Shown in pieces: positions 6,440-13,186 of a stretch of 14,077 nt of DNA; the first letter of the stretch is position 1; every line of letters starts with the position of its first letter. This stretch comes from an uncultured Mesorhizobium sp. (GTDB lineage Bacteria; Pseudomonadota; Alphaproteobacteria; Rhizobiales; Rhizobiaceae): NCBI GenBank assembly GCA_937958475.1, contig CALFXR010000123.1, positions 1-14,077 on the forward strand, written 5' to 3'. The notes under the pieces were generated by a model that saw only the letters and a list, made by a program, of their open reading frames with translations, made no database searches and was not told where the DNA came from. The position numbers and the translations under genes were made by a program.

Positions 6440-7228
6440 TCAGATGGTCGTCCAGCCGCCGTCGACCGGCATGACAATGCCGGTGACGAGGGCGGCCGCG
6501 TCCGAGGCGAGGAAGGCGACCGCCTCGGCGATCTCGCCGGGCTGCGCAAGCCGCCCCATCGGGGTATGCGAGAGGATGCCTTCGCGCATGCCGGGCTCGG
6601 CGAGCAGCCGCCCGGTCAGCGTCGTCTCGACGAAGGTCGGCGCGATGGCATTCACCCGGATGCCGGCCCGCGCCCATTCGGCGGCATGCGCGCGGGTCAG
6701 GTTGACGATACCGCCCTTCGACGCGTGATAGGCCGGGTTGGCATAGAGCGCGTTGCCGACCAGCCCCATGATCGAGGCGACGTTGACGATGGAGCCTCCA
6801 TTGCCGCTCATCATGAGGCGCGCCGCAGCCCGCGAGCAGAGGAAGGTGCCGGTCAGGTTGACGGCGAGCACGCGGGCCCAGTCTTCAACCGCCAGTTCGA
6901 TGCTCGCCTTGCGCGCGGCGATCCCCGCATTGTTGACGAGGACGTCGAGGCGTTCGTGTCGCCGCGCCACTTCGGCGAAGGTGGCCGTTACCGATTCTTC
7001 GTCGGCGACATCCGTGGTGACGCCGTAGGCATTCACACCGCGCGCCGCCAGGCGGGCCGCCGCCTCCTGCGCCTTGGCTCCGTCGATATCGGCGAGGATC
7101 ACCGCTGCACCCGCATCGCCCATCCGCCCTCCGATCGCGACGCCGAGGTCTCCGCCACCGCCCGTAACCAGCGCGACGCGGCCCTCGAACGAGGCGAGGC
7201 TCCTCGGAGCGTCCTGCCGGCCTGCCAT
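6440..7228 (-). CDS. SDR-family NAD(P)-dependent oxidoreductase
   Basis: 262-aa classical short-chain dehydrogenase. The glycine motif is TGGGGDLG (22-29). Asp47 at the end of the second strand (ILADID) favours NAD over NADP. NNAG is at 99-102, and the catalytic tetrad is Asn124, Ser152, Tyr167 and Lys171 (YHASK). The C-terminus, VTGIVMPVDGGWTTI, is typical of the 3-oxoacyl-ACP reductase-like subgroup that also holds sugar-acid dehydrogenases. The start is ATG at 7228, only 3 nt after the FAH-family stop, so the two are translationally linked; its own RBS is weak (GGGGCC). It is the last gene of the block. In L-fucose and L-rhamnose pathways an SDR makes the 2,4-diketo acid that an FAH enzyme cleaves; that precedent suggests, but does not prove, a paired role here. 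Confidence 0.93.
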   Translation of the reverse strand: MAGRQDAPRSLASFEGRVALVTGGGGDLGVAIGGRMGDAGAAVILADIDGAKAQEAAARLAARGVNAYGVTTDVADEESVTATFAEVARRHERLDVLVNNAGIAARKASIELAVEDWARVLAVNLTGTFLCSRAAARLMMSGNGGSIVNVASIMGLVGNALYANPAYHASKGGIVNLTRAHAAEWARAGIRVNAIAPTFVETTLTGRLLAEPGMREGILSHTPMGRLAQPGEIAEAVAFLASDAAALVTGIVMPVDGGWTTI

Positions 7229-7231
7229 CGT

Positions 7232-8098
7232 TCAGGCCCCGGCTTCGTCGCGGACTGGATTGCGCAGCAGGCCGATGCCCTCGATCTCGACCTCGCAGAC
7301 ATCGCCGTCCTTCATGAACAGCGGCGGCGTCCGCGCCATGCCGACGCCCGAAGGCGTCCCGGTGACGATCACGTCGCCCGGACTGAGCGTCATCGCCCCG
7401 CTGATCTCGGCGACCAGGGTGGCGATGTCGAAGATCAGGTCGTCTGTCGAGGCGTCCTGGACGACGACCCCGTTCAGTCGGGTGACGATCCGGAGCCCGC
7501 GCGCGCCTGCGGGCAGCACGTCGGCGGTGACGAAGGCCGGCCCGAACGCGCCGGTTCCGTCGAAGTTCTTGCCCATCGTCCACTGCGAGGTACGCAGCTG
7601 GATGTCGCGGACCGAGCCGTCGTTGAAGACCGAGTAGCCGGCGACATGGTCGAGCGCGGCCGCCGGCGGGATGTGGCGGCCGCCAAGACCGATCACCGCG
7701 ACGAGTTCTCCCTCGAAGTCGAACTGCGTCGAGCGCCTGGGGCGAACAAGAGGCGCGCCGTGGCCGATCAGGCTCGACGCGAAACGGGAGAAGATCGTCG
7801 GGAATGCCGGCGGCGCGACGTTCGATTCGGCGGCGTGTTCGCGATAGTTCAGGCCGACGCAGATGATCTTCTCGGGCGCAGCGAGCGGCGGCAGGACTTC
7901 GACCGCCGCAAGGTCGATCTCGCCGCCGCCGGCGAGCGCCCGGCCGGCTTCGGCGAGCGCACTTGCGCCTCCAGCGATCAGCGACGCGAGGCTGCCCGGA
8001 TAGGCCGGATCTCCCTCGCGCCTGCCGCGCAACGCGCCGGAAGCATCCTCGACCGCCAGACCGCGGCGGCCGCCTTCGCGATATTCGACAAATTTCAT
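7232..8098 (-). CDS. Fumarylacetoacetate hydrolase (FAH) family protein
   Basis: 288-aa enzyme of the FAH/acylpyruvase superfamily, which cleaves C-C bonds in 2,4-dioxo acids or hydrates related compounds using Mg or Mn. The start is ATG at 8098 (MKFVEYREGG) with GAGGGGG upstream, 10 nt after the lipoyl gene. An N-terminal cap of about 75 residues is followed by KIICVGLNYREHAAES and the metal site Glu129-Gly-Glu131, with Asp160 as third ligand (SVFNDGSVRD). His88 in NYREHAAES is the usual catalytic position. QWTMGKNFDGTGAFGP and TGTPSGVG are strongly conserved family blocks. Length matches fumarylpyruvate hydrolases and 2,4-diketo-3-deoxyfuconate hydrolase. The exact substrate cannot be read from sequence. 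Confidence 0.93.
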   Translation of the reverse strand: MKFVEYREGGRRGLAVEDASGALRGRREGDPAYPGSLASLIAGGASALAEAGRALAGGGEIDLAAVEVLPPLAAPEKIICVGLNYREHAAESNVAPPAFPTIFSRFASSLIGHGAPLVRPRRSTQFDFEGELVAVIGLGGRHIPPAAALDHVAGYSVFNDGSVRDIQLRTSQWTMGKNFDGTGAFGPAFVTADVLPAGARGLRIVTRLNGVVVQDASTDDLIFDIATLVAEISGAMTLSPGDVIVTGTPSGVGMARTPPLFMKDGDVCEVEIEGIGLLRNPVRDEAGA

Positions 8099-8108
8099 GC
8101 CGTCCCCC

Positions 8109-8351
8109 TCAGGCGCCGGTGTCGATGACGCCGAGCGTCTCGCCAACGCCGACCACCGTGCCGGCCGGGAAGCGTATCTCGACGAGCACGCCTGCCTCGG
8201 GGGCCTCGATCTCCGTCACCGTCTTGTCGGTGTCGATCTCCACGATCAGCTGGCCCTGCGCGACGCGCTCGCCGACGGCGGCAATCCACTTGGAAACCTG
8301 GCAGTCCACCACGCCCATCGAGAGCTGCGGCAACTTCACTTCGACGATCAT
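8109..8351 (-). CDS. Free-standing lipoyl-domain protein
   Basis: 80-aa protein that is a single lipoyl (biotinyl/lipoyl) domain and nothing more. The modification site is Lys43 in the hairpin EIDTDKTVTEIEAPEAG, which has the DK pattern of 2-oxoacid dehydrogenase E2 subunits rather than the biotin AMKM motif. The start is ATG at 8351, 6 nt after the E1 beta stop, with AAGGTG about 9 nt upstream. A normal E2 would continue through a linker, a peripheral-subunit-binding domain and a roughly 230-residue acyltransferase; here a TGA stop follows directly and the FAH gene starts 10 nt later. No decayed E2 sequence is visible after the stop. It probably carries the acyl or reducing equivalents from E1, but the acceptor enzyme is missing here. 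Confidence 0.93.
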   Translation of the reverse strand: MIVEVKLPQLSMGVVDCQVSKWIAAVGERVAQGQLIVEIDTDKTVTEIEAPEAGVLVEIRFPAGTVVGVGETLGVIDTGA

Positions 8352-8357
8352 CGCAAA

Positions 8358-9368
8358 TCACACCTTGCTGTTGGCTATGACGGCCCTCACCGCCTCCTCG
8401 ATCCGGGCTTCGTCCGGAAAGAGCTGCTTTTCGTGCGGCGGGCAGAAGGGGACGTGCACCATCGGAGTGCAGACGCGGCGCGGCGCGGCGCGCAGGGACG
8501 AGAAGGCGCGCTCGGTCACGGAGGCGATCACCTCCGATGCGGCGCTGCAGGCGTCGTAGGCGATGTCGGCGGCGACCAGCCGTCCGGTCTTGCCGACCGA
8601 GCGCAGGATGGTCGCCATGTCGAGCGGCGCCAGCGTGCGCGGATCGATGACCTCGACGGAAATCCCTTCCTTCGCCAGCTTCTCGGCCACGGCGAGCGAC
8701 TGGAAGAGGGTGAAGAACGCGACCAGCGTCACGTCCGTGCCTTCGCGCACCACCTTCGCCTCGCCGATGCGCACCGTATGAGCCTCGTCGTCGAGGACGC
8801 CGCGACGCCTCACCGTCATCATGTCGGCGAAGACGATCACTGGGTCGGGATCGCGGATCGCCGCCTTCATGAGCCCGTAGGCGTCGTTCGGCGTCGCCGG
8901 GGCGACCACCTTGAAGCCGGGGATGCCCATGAAGATCGGATGCGGCCTGTCGGTGTGCTGCGCGGCGGCGTTCGACCGGTGGTAGGTGATGAAGTAGAAG
9001 GTGGCCGGCACGTCCGCCTGTGCGCCGAACAGGTAGCGGTTCTTCGCCGCCTGGTTCACCAACTGGTCGAGCGCGACATAGGCGAATGTCGCGATGCTCA
9101 GGTCGACGACGGGGCGCATGCCGCACATCGCGGCGCCCACGGCCGCGCCGACGATGGCGCCTTCCGAGATCGGCGTGTTGCGGATGCGCTCGCCGCCGAA
9201 CTCCTCGAACAGGCCCTGGGTCATGCCGTAGGTGCCGACCTGGATGTCCTCGCCCATGACGAACACGGATTCGTCTTCGCTGAGCGCCTCGCGCAGCGCC
9301 TTGTTCATCGCCTGCATCGGCGTGGTGGTCTCGCCGCCAGCCGGCGTTGACGTCGTCACTTCGGCCAC
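8358..9368 (-). CDS. 2-oxoacid dehydrogenase E1 beta subunit (acetoin dehydrogenase-like)
   Basis: 336-aa transketolase-like beta subunit of a heterotetrameric E1. The frame is open far upstream, but the likely start is GTG at 9368-9366 (VAEVTTSTPAGG). GGGAGG lies 7 nt before it, and this gives a 13-nt overlap with the E1 alpha 3' end; ATG at 9317 is a later alternative. Conserved blocks are VFVMGEDIQVGTYGMTQGL, RIRNTPISEGAIVGAAVGAA (Glu69 being the thiamine-activating glutamate) and VPATFYFITYHRSNAAAQH, followed by EVIDPRTLAPLD. The protein should form an alpha2-beta2 complex with the next-listed subunit and oxidatively decarboxylate a 2-oxo acid, or cleave an acetoin-like compound, onto lipoyl-lysine. 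Substrate specificity cannot be assigned. Confidence 0.93.
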   Translation of the reverse strand: MAEVTTSTPAGGETTTPMQAMNKALREALSEDESVFVMGEDIQVGTYGMTQGLFEEFGGERIRNTPISEGAIVGAAVGAAMCGMRPVVDLSIATFAYVALDQLVNQAAKNRYLFGAQADVPATFYFITYHRSNAAAQHTDRPHPIFMGIPGFKVVAPATPNDAYGLMKAAIRDPDPVIVFADMMTVRRRGVLDDEAHTVRIGEAKVVREGTDVTLVAFFTLFQSLAVAEKLAKEGISVEVIDPRTLAPLDMATILRSVGKTGRLVAADIAYDACSAASEVIASVTERAFSSLRAAPRRVCTPMVHVPFCPPHEKQLFPDEARIEEAVRAVIANSKV

Positions 9369-10363
9369 GGCGATGCCTCCCAGGCGCTGGAATCCGCGTA
9401 CATGTTGCTCCACAGGTCGTCCCGGGTCGGGTAGGGGCTCGCCCGGCCGAACTCCACCGCCGCGTCGAGTTCGGCCTCGACGCCCGCCCTGAGCGCGGCG
9501 AGATCCTCGTCGGTGACGAGGCCTTCCTCGCGCAGCCGGTCGCTCTCGATGCCGATCGGGTCGCGCTTGCGCCAGTGGGCCATCTCGTCGGGGTCGCGTT
9601 TGCCGCCGAGCGCGCCGAGGCGGTAGGAGTGGTCGGCATAGCGGTAGGTCATCGCCTCGACGATGGACGGTCCCTCGCCGCGCCGCGCGCGCGCGACGGC
9701 GAGCGCGACCGCTTCGTACACGGCGCGCACGTCCTGCCCGTCGACGGTCGCGCCCTCCATGCCGTATGCAGCGGCGCGGTCGGAAATGCGTTCGATGGGC
9801 GTCGCCTGCGCCTGCGGCGTGGTCACGGCGTAGCGGTTGTTCTCGCAGAAGAAGACCACCGGCAGCCGCCAGACGGCGGCCATGTTCATGCCCTCGTGGC
9901 AGATGCCCGTGTTCGCCGCTCCGTCGCCGAAAAAGGCCAGGCTCACCCTGTCGAGTTTGCGCAGGCGGTTGGCCAGCGCCGCGCCGACGGCGATGCCGAT
10001 CGACGAGCCGACAATGGCGGACTCGCCCAGGCTGCCAACCGAGAAATCGGCCAGATGCATGGATCCGCCCATCCCCCCGCATACGCCCGTCGAGCGCCCC
10101 ATCAACTCCGCGACGAGCCGGTCGACCTTCGAGCCCTTGGCGATGGGGTGGCCGTGGGAGCGGTGGGTGCCGGTGATGTAGTCGTCGTCGGCCAGCGCCA
10201 TGCAGGCGCCGACGCAGGCCGCCTCCTGGCCGGCGGAGGAGTGCATGACGCCGATGACGTCGCCGCGGTTGATGAGCTTCTCCGTGCGCTCCTCGAAGGC
10301 GCGGATCATCATCATCCGGCGCAGCGCGAGAAGTGCGCGTTCCCTGTTGGAAATATGGGGCAT
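9356..10363 (-). CDS. 2-oxoacid dehydrogenase E1 alpha subunit (acetoin dehydrogenase-like)
   Basis: 335-aa thiamine-diphosphate-binding alpha subunit. The TPP/Mg motif starts with GDGAANTG at 146-153 and ends with Asn175-Asn176 in FFCENN. The conserved THRSHGH loop lies at 66-72, and HLADFSVGSLGESAIVG around 103-119 is typical of the acetoin-dehydrogenase/pyruvate-type E1 alpha group. The C-terminal DPIGIESDRLREEGLVTDE is also family-like. The start is ATG at 10363; the RBS is poor (GGGACC about 8 nt upstream). First gene of the catabolic half, 111 nt after the permease stop; that gap holds the palindromic motif shared with the binding-protein gene. It overlaps E1 beta by 13 nt, implying coupled synthesis of both subunits. 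The broad class is certain; acetoin, pyruvate or branched-chain specificity is not. Confidence 0.93.
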   Translation of the reverse strand: MPHISNRERALLALRRMMMIRAFEERTEKLINRGDVIGVMHSSAGQEAACVGACMALADDDYITGTHRSHGHPIAKGSKVDRLVAELMGRSTGVCGGMGGSMHLADFSVGSLGESAIVGSSIGIAVGAALANRLRKLDRVSLAFFGDGAANTGICHEGMNMAAVWRLPVVFFCENNRYAVTTPQAQATPIERISDRAAAYGMEGATVDGQDVRAVYEAVALAVARARRGEGPSIVEAMTYRYADHSYRLGALGGKRDPDEMAHWRKRDPIGIESDRLREEGLVTDEDLAALRAGVEAELDAAVEFGRASPYPTRDDLWSNMYADSSAWEASPWPK

Positions 10364-10419
10364 CAGCCGGTCCCGTGATCCTTGCGTTCGAACCTCGTCG
10401 CTGGCCGGACGATGCCGGC

Positions 10420-10462
10420 TTCCGCCGCGCGGGACTTCACCCGATCGGGTAGGGCGGCGGAA
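10420..10462. repeat. Nested inverted repeat between permease and E1 alpha genes
   Basis: Outer 9-bp arms TTCCGCCGC (10420-10428) and GCGGCGGAA (10454-10462) enclose the palindrome ACCCGATCGGGT (10439-10450). It begins 12 nt after the permease stop in the direction of transcription, so the folded RNA could terminate the transporter transcript, while the DNA palindrome could bind a regulator. No T-run follows on the minus strand, which weakens the terminator reading. Confidence 0.5.
10435..10453. promoter_or_regulatory. Putative operator, copy 1 (upstream of E1 alpha)
   Basis: CTTCACCCGATCGGGTAGG with a perfect 12-bp palindromic core (10439-10450). Its near edge is 72 nt upstream of the E1 alpha ATG. 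It matches 18 of 19 bases with the motif at 14059-14077 ahead of the binding-protein gene; the single change is at the core centre. The regulator is not in the window and I cannot name its family. Confidence 0.55.
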
Positions 10463-10474
10463 AACCGCGCGTTT

Positions 10475-11128
10475 TCAACGGGCATAGGCCCTGGCCAGGC
10501 GCCGCTCGAGCCGGCTGCTCAGCAGGCTGAGCGGCCAGCAGATGGCGAAGTAGAGCAGCGAGACGCCGCCGAAGATGAGGAACGGATGGAAGGTGGCGTT
10601 GTTGATCATCTGGCTGGCGCGGGTCAGCTCGACGAAGCCGACGAAGGAGGCCATGGCCGTTCCCTTGACCAGCTGGACGAGGAAGCCGACGGTCGGCGGC
10701 GTGGCCACGCGCAGCGCCTGCGGCATGATAATGTGGAGTTGGGTCGTAGCGTAGCGCAGACCGAGTACCCGGGCCGCCTCGACCTGCCCCTTACTCACTG
10801 ATTTTATGCTGCTTTCCCAGATTTCGCCGAGGAAGGCGCCGGCGTTGACGCTGAGCGCCAGACCCGCTGACACCAGCGCGCCGAATTCGAAGCCCAGAAG
10901 AGCGGTGCCGAAGTAGATCAGGAAGATCTGCATGAGCACCGGCGTGCCCTGGATCACGCGGAAATAGCCGAGCGCGAACCAGCGCAGCGGCCGCCAGGGC
11001 GAGGTGCGCATCAGCGCCAGCGCGAGGCCGATGACGCTGCCGCCGGCGAGGCTGACGAAGAACAGGCCGAGCGTCCACAGCGCGCTCTGGGCGAGGAAGA
11101 GGAAATCGCCGAGGTTCAAGGGCCTCAT
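10475..11128 (-). CDS. Amino-acid ABC transporter permease, HisM/GlnP type (second permease)
   Basis: 217-aa integral membrane protein with about five hydrophobic segments. It starts MRPLNLGDFLFLAQSALWTL at ATG 11128; that ATG overlaps the upstream permease stop as ATGA, a sign of translational coupling. The N-terminal signature of the polar amino acid family is present: TLGLFFVSLAGGSVIGLALAL, then YFRVIQGTPVLMQIFLIYFG. The cytoplasmic EAA loop that docks the ATPase is EAARVLGLRYATTQLHIIMP. It should pair with the adjacent permease as a heterodimer in the inner membrane. It ends at TGA 10475 just before the nested inverted repeat. Family call is secure, substrate unknown. Confidence 0.93.
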   Translation of the reverse strand: MRPLNLGDFLFLAQSALWTLGLFFVSLAGGSVIGLALALMRTSPWRPLRWFALGYFRVIQGTPVLMQIFLIYFGTALLGFEFGALVSAGLALSVNAGAFLGEIWESSIKSVSKGQVEAARVLGLRYATTQLHIIMPQALRVATPPTVGFLVQLVKGTAMASFVGFVELTRASQMINNATFHPFLIFGGVSLLYFAICWPLSLLSSRLERRLARAYAR

Positions 11129-11796
11129 GCGGGCCTCCCGCGGGCGAAGGCCAGCCAGAAGATCAGCGCGAAGACGGCCGCGAACGCGACCGACAGGCAG
11201 AAATAGATGCCCGTCGTCACCAGATAGGCCTCGAAGGCGCGGAAGGTCTGGGTCGATATGTCGTAGGTCACGGAGCTGAGCTCGGACGTCGCGATCACCG
11301 AGACCGCGCTCGAGGCCAGCATGATCAGGATGAACTGGCTGGCGAGGGGCCAGAAGATGATCTTCAGCGCCTGCGGCAGGACGATGCTGGCATAGAGCTG
11401 CAGCGGCGACAGGCCGAGCACCCTGCCGGCCTCCCACTGGCCGCGATCGACGCCGACGATGCCGGCGCGGACGATCTCGATCGTGTAGGCGGCGCCGTTG
11501 GCGGTCATCGCGATCAGGGCGGCGCTGTTCGGGCTCATCCGGAAGCCGGCGATCCCCAGTCCGAAATAGACGAGGAAAATCTGGATCAGGAACGGCGTGT
11601 TGCGGATGTACTCGACATAGACGTAGATGACGCCGCGCAGCCACCCCGGCCCGGCAATGCGCGACACCGCGGCCGGGATGGCGATGGCGAGGCTGAGGAC
11701 CATGCACAGCGCGGACAGGCGCAGCGTGGTCAGCGTACCGTCGAGAAGCAGCCAGCGCGCCTTCCAGATGTCGCCGAAGTAGAACTCGTAGCTCAT
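11125..11796 (-). CDS. Amino-acid ABC transporter permease, HisQ type (first permease)
   Basis: 223-aa inner-membrane protein starting MSYEFYFGDIWKARWLLLDG at ATG 11796. The frame stays open upstream through the repeat region, but only this start gives a family-like N-terminus (TLTTLRLSALCMVLSLAIAI). YVEYIRNTPFLIQIFLVYFG and the EAA loop EAGRVLGLSPLQLYASIVLP identify the polar amino acid uptake family. The stop overlaps the start of the second permease by 4 nt. The gene is cut off from its ATPase and binding-protein partners by a 585-nt repeat-filled gap, so it may depend on read-through or on a promoter within the repeats. The RBS-like GGGGTG upstream lies in a hairpin arm. Confidence 0.93.
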   Translation of the reverse strand: MSYEFYFGDIWKARWLLLDGTLTTLRLSALCMVLSLAIAIPAAVSRIAGPGWLRGVIYVYVEYIRNTPFLIQIFLVYFGLGIAGFRMSPNSAALIAMTANGAAYTIEIVRAGIVGVDRGQWEAGRVLGLSPLQLYASIVLPQALKIIFWPLASQFILIMLASSAVSVIATSELSSVTYDISTQTFRAFEAYLVTTGIYFCLSVAFAAVFALIFWLAFARGRPA

Positions 11797-11800
11797 CGGC

Positions 11801-11826
11801 GCACCCCGTTGGCGGGCGCGGGGTGC
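11801..11826 (-). promoter_or_regulatory. Hairpin covering the RBS of the first permease
   Basis: Perfect 7-bp arms GCACCCC (11801-11807) and GGGGTGC (11820-11826) with a 12-nt loop. On the minus strand the 3' arm contains GGGGTG, the only Shine-Dalgarno-like run before the ATG at 11796, so pairing would mask it. This could limit translation of the permeases. Confidence 0.4.
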
Positions 11827-11863
11827 GTGCATGCGAAGTTCCGGAGAGGTCTCGCGCCGGCAC

Positions 11864-11884
11864 CCCTGCCCCTCGAGGGCAGGG
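11864..11884. repeat. Palindrome at the left end of the repeat block
   Basis: CCCTGCCC (11864-11871), loop CTCGA, GGGCAGGG (11877-11884): a perfect 8-bp stem. Its right arm runs into the first long repeat unit. Confidence 0.65.
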
Positions 11885-11963
11885 CAATCGCATGTCGGAA
11901 TCCGGAGACGTGTTCTGTTTGCCGTACCCCCACCCCTGACCCCTCCCCACAAAGGGGAGGGGG
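11882..11963 (+). repeat. Mosaic repeat unit 1 (direct)
   Basis: About 82 nt: GGGCAATCGCATG, GGAATCC, GAGACGTG, then TGCCGTACCCCCACCCCTGA and a CCCTCCCC/GGGGAGGG hairpin. It aligns along its length with unit 2 with only scattered differences. Confidence 0.75.
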
Positions 11964-12069
11964 ATCGCGGAAAGGCTCCGCTTCTGCCTCAAAGGGGAGG
12001 GAATCGCCCGGTCTGCCGCTTGGAGACGACAACGCCAATGCGGCGCAAGGTTCCCCTCCCCCTTGTGCA

Positions 12070-12151
12070 GGGCGATTGCATACAGGAATCCAGAGACGTG
12101 GTCTGGCTGCCGTACCCCCACCCCTGACCCCTCCCCACAAGGGGGAGGGAG
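12070..12151 (+). repeat. Mosaic repeat unit 2 (direct)
   Basis: Direct copy of unit 1, offset by 188 nt, ending in a CCCTCCCC-ACAAG-GGGGAGGG hairpin. A degenerate inverted hairpin arm (about 12051-12072) abuts its left side. Confidence 0.75.
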
Positions 12152-12213
12152 ACCTTGGCGCCGGCGCTTCCGCTGCCATTGCCGTTCTCAAACGACAGGC
12201 CGGAAGCCTCCCG

Positions 12214-12298
12214 GGATCCCCCTCCCCCTTGTGGGGAGGGGTCAGGGGTGGGGGTACCGCCCGCGGAGAGACCTTGCGAATCCCATATGCGATTGCCC
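12214..12298 (-). repeat. Mosaic repeat unit 3 (inverted)
   Basis: Inverted copy: hairpin module at 12216-12257 ending GGGGGTAC, then GGATTC-like and ATGCGATTGCCC sequence, the reverse complement of the GGGCAATCGCAT module start. Confidence 0.72.
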
Positions 12299-12333
12299 TG
12301 CCCCCTTGTGGGGAGGGGCAGGGGTGGGGGTAT
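12296..12333 (-). repeat. Mosaic repeat unit 4 (inverted, hairpin module only)
   Basis: Second inverted hairpin module directly abutting unit 3, reading CCCTGCCCCCTTGTGGGGAG and GGGCAGGGGTGGGGGTAT. It carries GGGGCAGGGG where units 1-3 have the GTCA/TGAC variant. Confidence 0.68.
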
Positions 12334-12381
12334 CTCAAGACGATCCCGCCATCACTCCGTGCGACAACAGCCGCGCCCATC

Positions 12382-13131
12382 TCAGAGGATCCTGCTGAGG
12401 AACGCACGCGTGCGCTCGTTCTTCGGAGCGGCGAAGAATTCGGACGGCGTGCCGATCTCGACGATCTCGCCGCGGTCCATGAAGACGATGCGGTCGGCGA
12501 CCTCGCGGGCGAAACCCATCTCGTGGGTGACGCAGATCATGGTCATGCCCTCGCGCGCCAGCGAGACCATGACGTTGAGCACCTCCTGGACCATTTCGGG
12601 GTCGAGCGCCGACGTCGGCTCGTCGAAGAGAAGCGCCCTCGGCTGCATGCACAACGCCCGCGCGATGGCCACGCGCTGCTGCTGGCCGCCGGAGAGCTGG
12701 CCGGGATATTTTTCCGCCTGGTCGCCGATACCGACGCGGGTGAGCATTTCGCGGGCGCGCGCCTGCGCTTCCGCCTTCGGGCTGCCGCGCACCTTGATCG
12801 GCGCGATGGTGCAGTTCTCCAGGACGGTGAGGTGCGGGAACAGGTTGAACTGCTGGAAGACCATGCCGATCTGGCCGCTGCGCACCGGCGAGGTCCGCGA
12901 GCGGAAGTCGATCGGCGTCCCGTCGAACAGGATCGAGCCGTGCTCGTGCTGCTCCAGGCCGACGATGCAGCGGATCAGCGTCGACTTTCCCGAGCCCGAC
13001 GGGCCACAGACGATGACGCGCTCGCCTCGGCCGACCGAGAGGTCGACATTGGCGAGCGCCTGAAATGCGCCAAATCGCTTACCGACCTGGCGCATCTCGA
13101 TGGCTGGCGTGGCGCCTGCTTGCGTGTTCAT
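12382..13131 (-). CDS. Amino-acid ABC transporter ATP-binding protein (GlnQ/HisP type)
   Basis: 249-aa cytoplasmic ATPase powering the transporter. The start is ATG at 13131 (MNTQAGATPAIEM) with GAGG 6 nt upstream; an in-frame GTG at 13173 is less likely. Walker A is GPSGSGKST at 43-51, Q-loop Gln93 (VFQQFNLFPHLTVLEN), signature LSGGQ at 146-150, Walker B LLFDE at 167-171 with EPTSALDPEM, and the H-loop is His203. LFPHLTVLENCTIAP and the C-terminal EFFAAPKNERTRAFLSRIL are characteristic of the polar amino acid family. It lies 55 nt after the binding-protein gene. Its partner permeases come only after the repeat block. Confidence 0.95.
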   Translation of the reverse strand: MNTQAGATPAIEMRQVGKRFGAFQALANVDLSVGRGERVIVCGPSGSGKSTLIRCIVGLEQHEHGSILFDGTPIDFRSRTSPVRSGQIGMVFQQFNLFPHLTVLENCTIAPIKVRGSPKAEAQARAREMLTRVGIGDQAEKYPGQLSGGQQQRVAIARALCMQPRALLFDEPTSALDPEMVQEVLNVMVSLAREGMTMICVTHEMGFAREVADRIVFMDRGEIVEIGTPSEFFAAPKNERTRAFLSRIL

Positions 13132-13186
13132 GCCGGCCTCAGGTGGATGGAGGGCGTCGATGCGCCAGGACACGCATCGATGCCGC

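Larger units (their letters stand above)
11797..12381. repeat. 585-nt intergenic block of mosaic palindromic repeats
   Basis: This gap inside the transporter operon contains no gene I trust. It holds at least four related GC-rich units built from two modules. One is a hairpin module (GTACCCCCACCCCTGACCCC onward, with CCCTCCCC and GGGGAGGG arms around ACAA). The other is a module reading roughly GGGCAATCGCAT followed by a GGAATCC/GGATTC tract and GAGACGTG. Two units are direct and two are inverted. Translations of such elements give proline-rich artefacts like TPDPSPQGGG, seen in many proteobacterial genomes. Probably REP-like, non-autonomous elements. Confidence 0.8.

Noticed and set aside
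6131..8128. 665-codon open frame on the plus strand
   Set aside because: It lies opposite the FAH and SDR genes and the kdpE remnant. It is rich in Arg, Asp and Gly with no recognisable domain: a high-GC antisense frame.
9369..10082. Long N-terminal extension of E1 beta in the same frame
   Set aside because: It overlaps the E1 alpha coding sequence entirely and shows no family similarity; the GTG at 9368 has a good RBS.
11860..12335. CRISPR array
   Set aside because: Units differ in orientation and spacing and are palindromic mosaics; there are no regular spacers and no cas genes.
11797..12407. Upstream extensions of the first permease and other minus-strand frames through the repeats
   Set aside because: The frames stay open only because of GC-rich repeats; the products are repeat-derived and the permease N-terminus is family-like from 11796.
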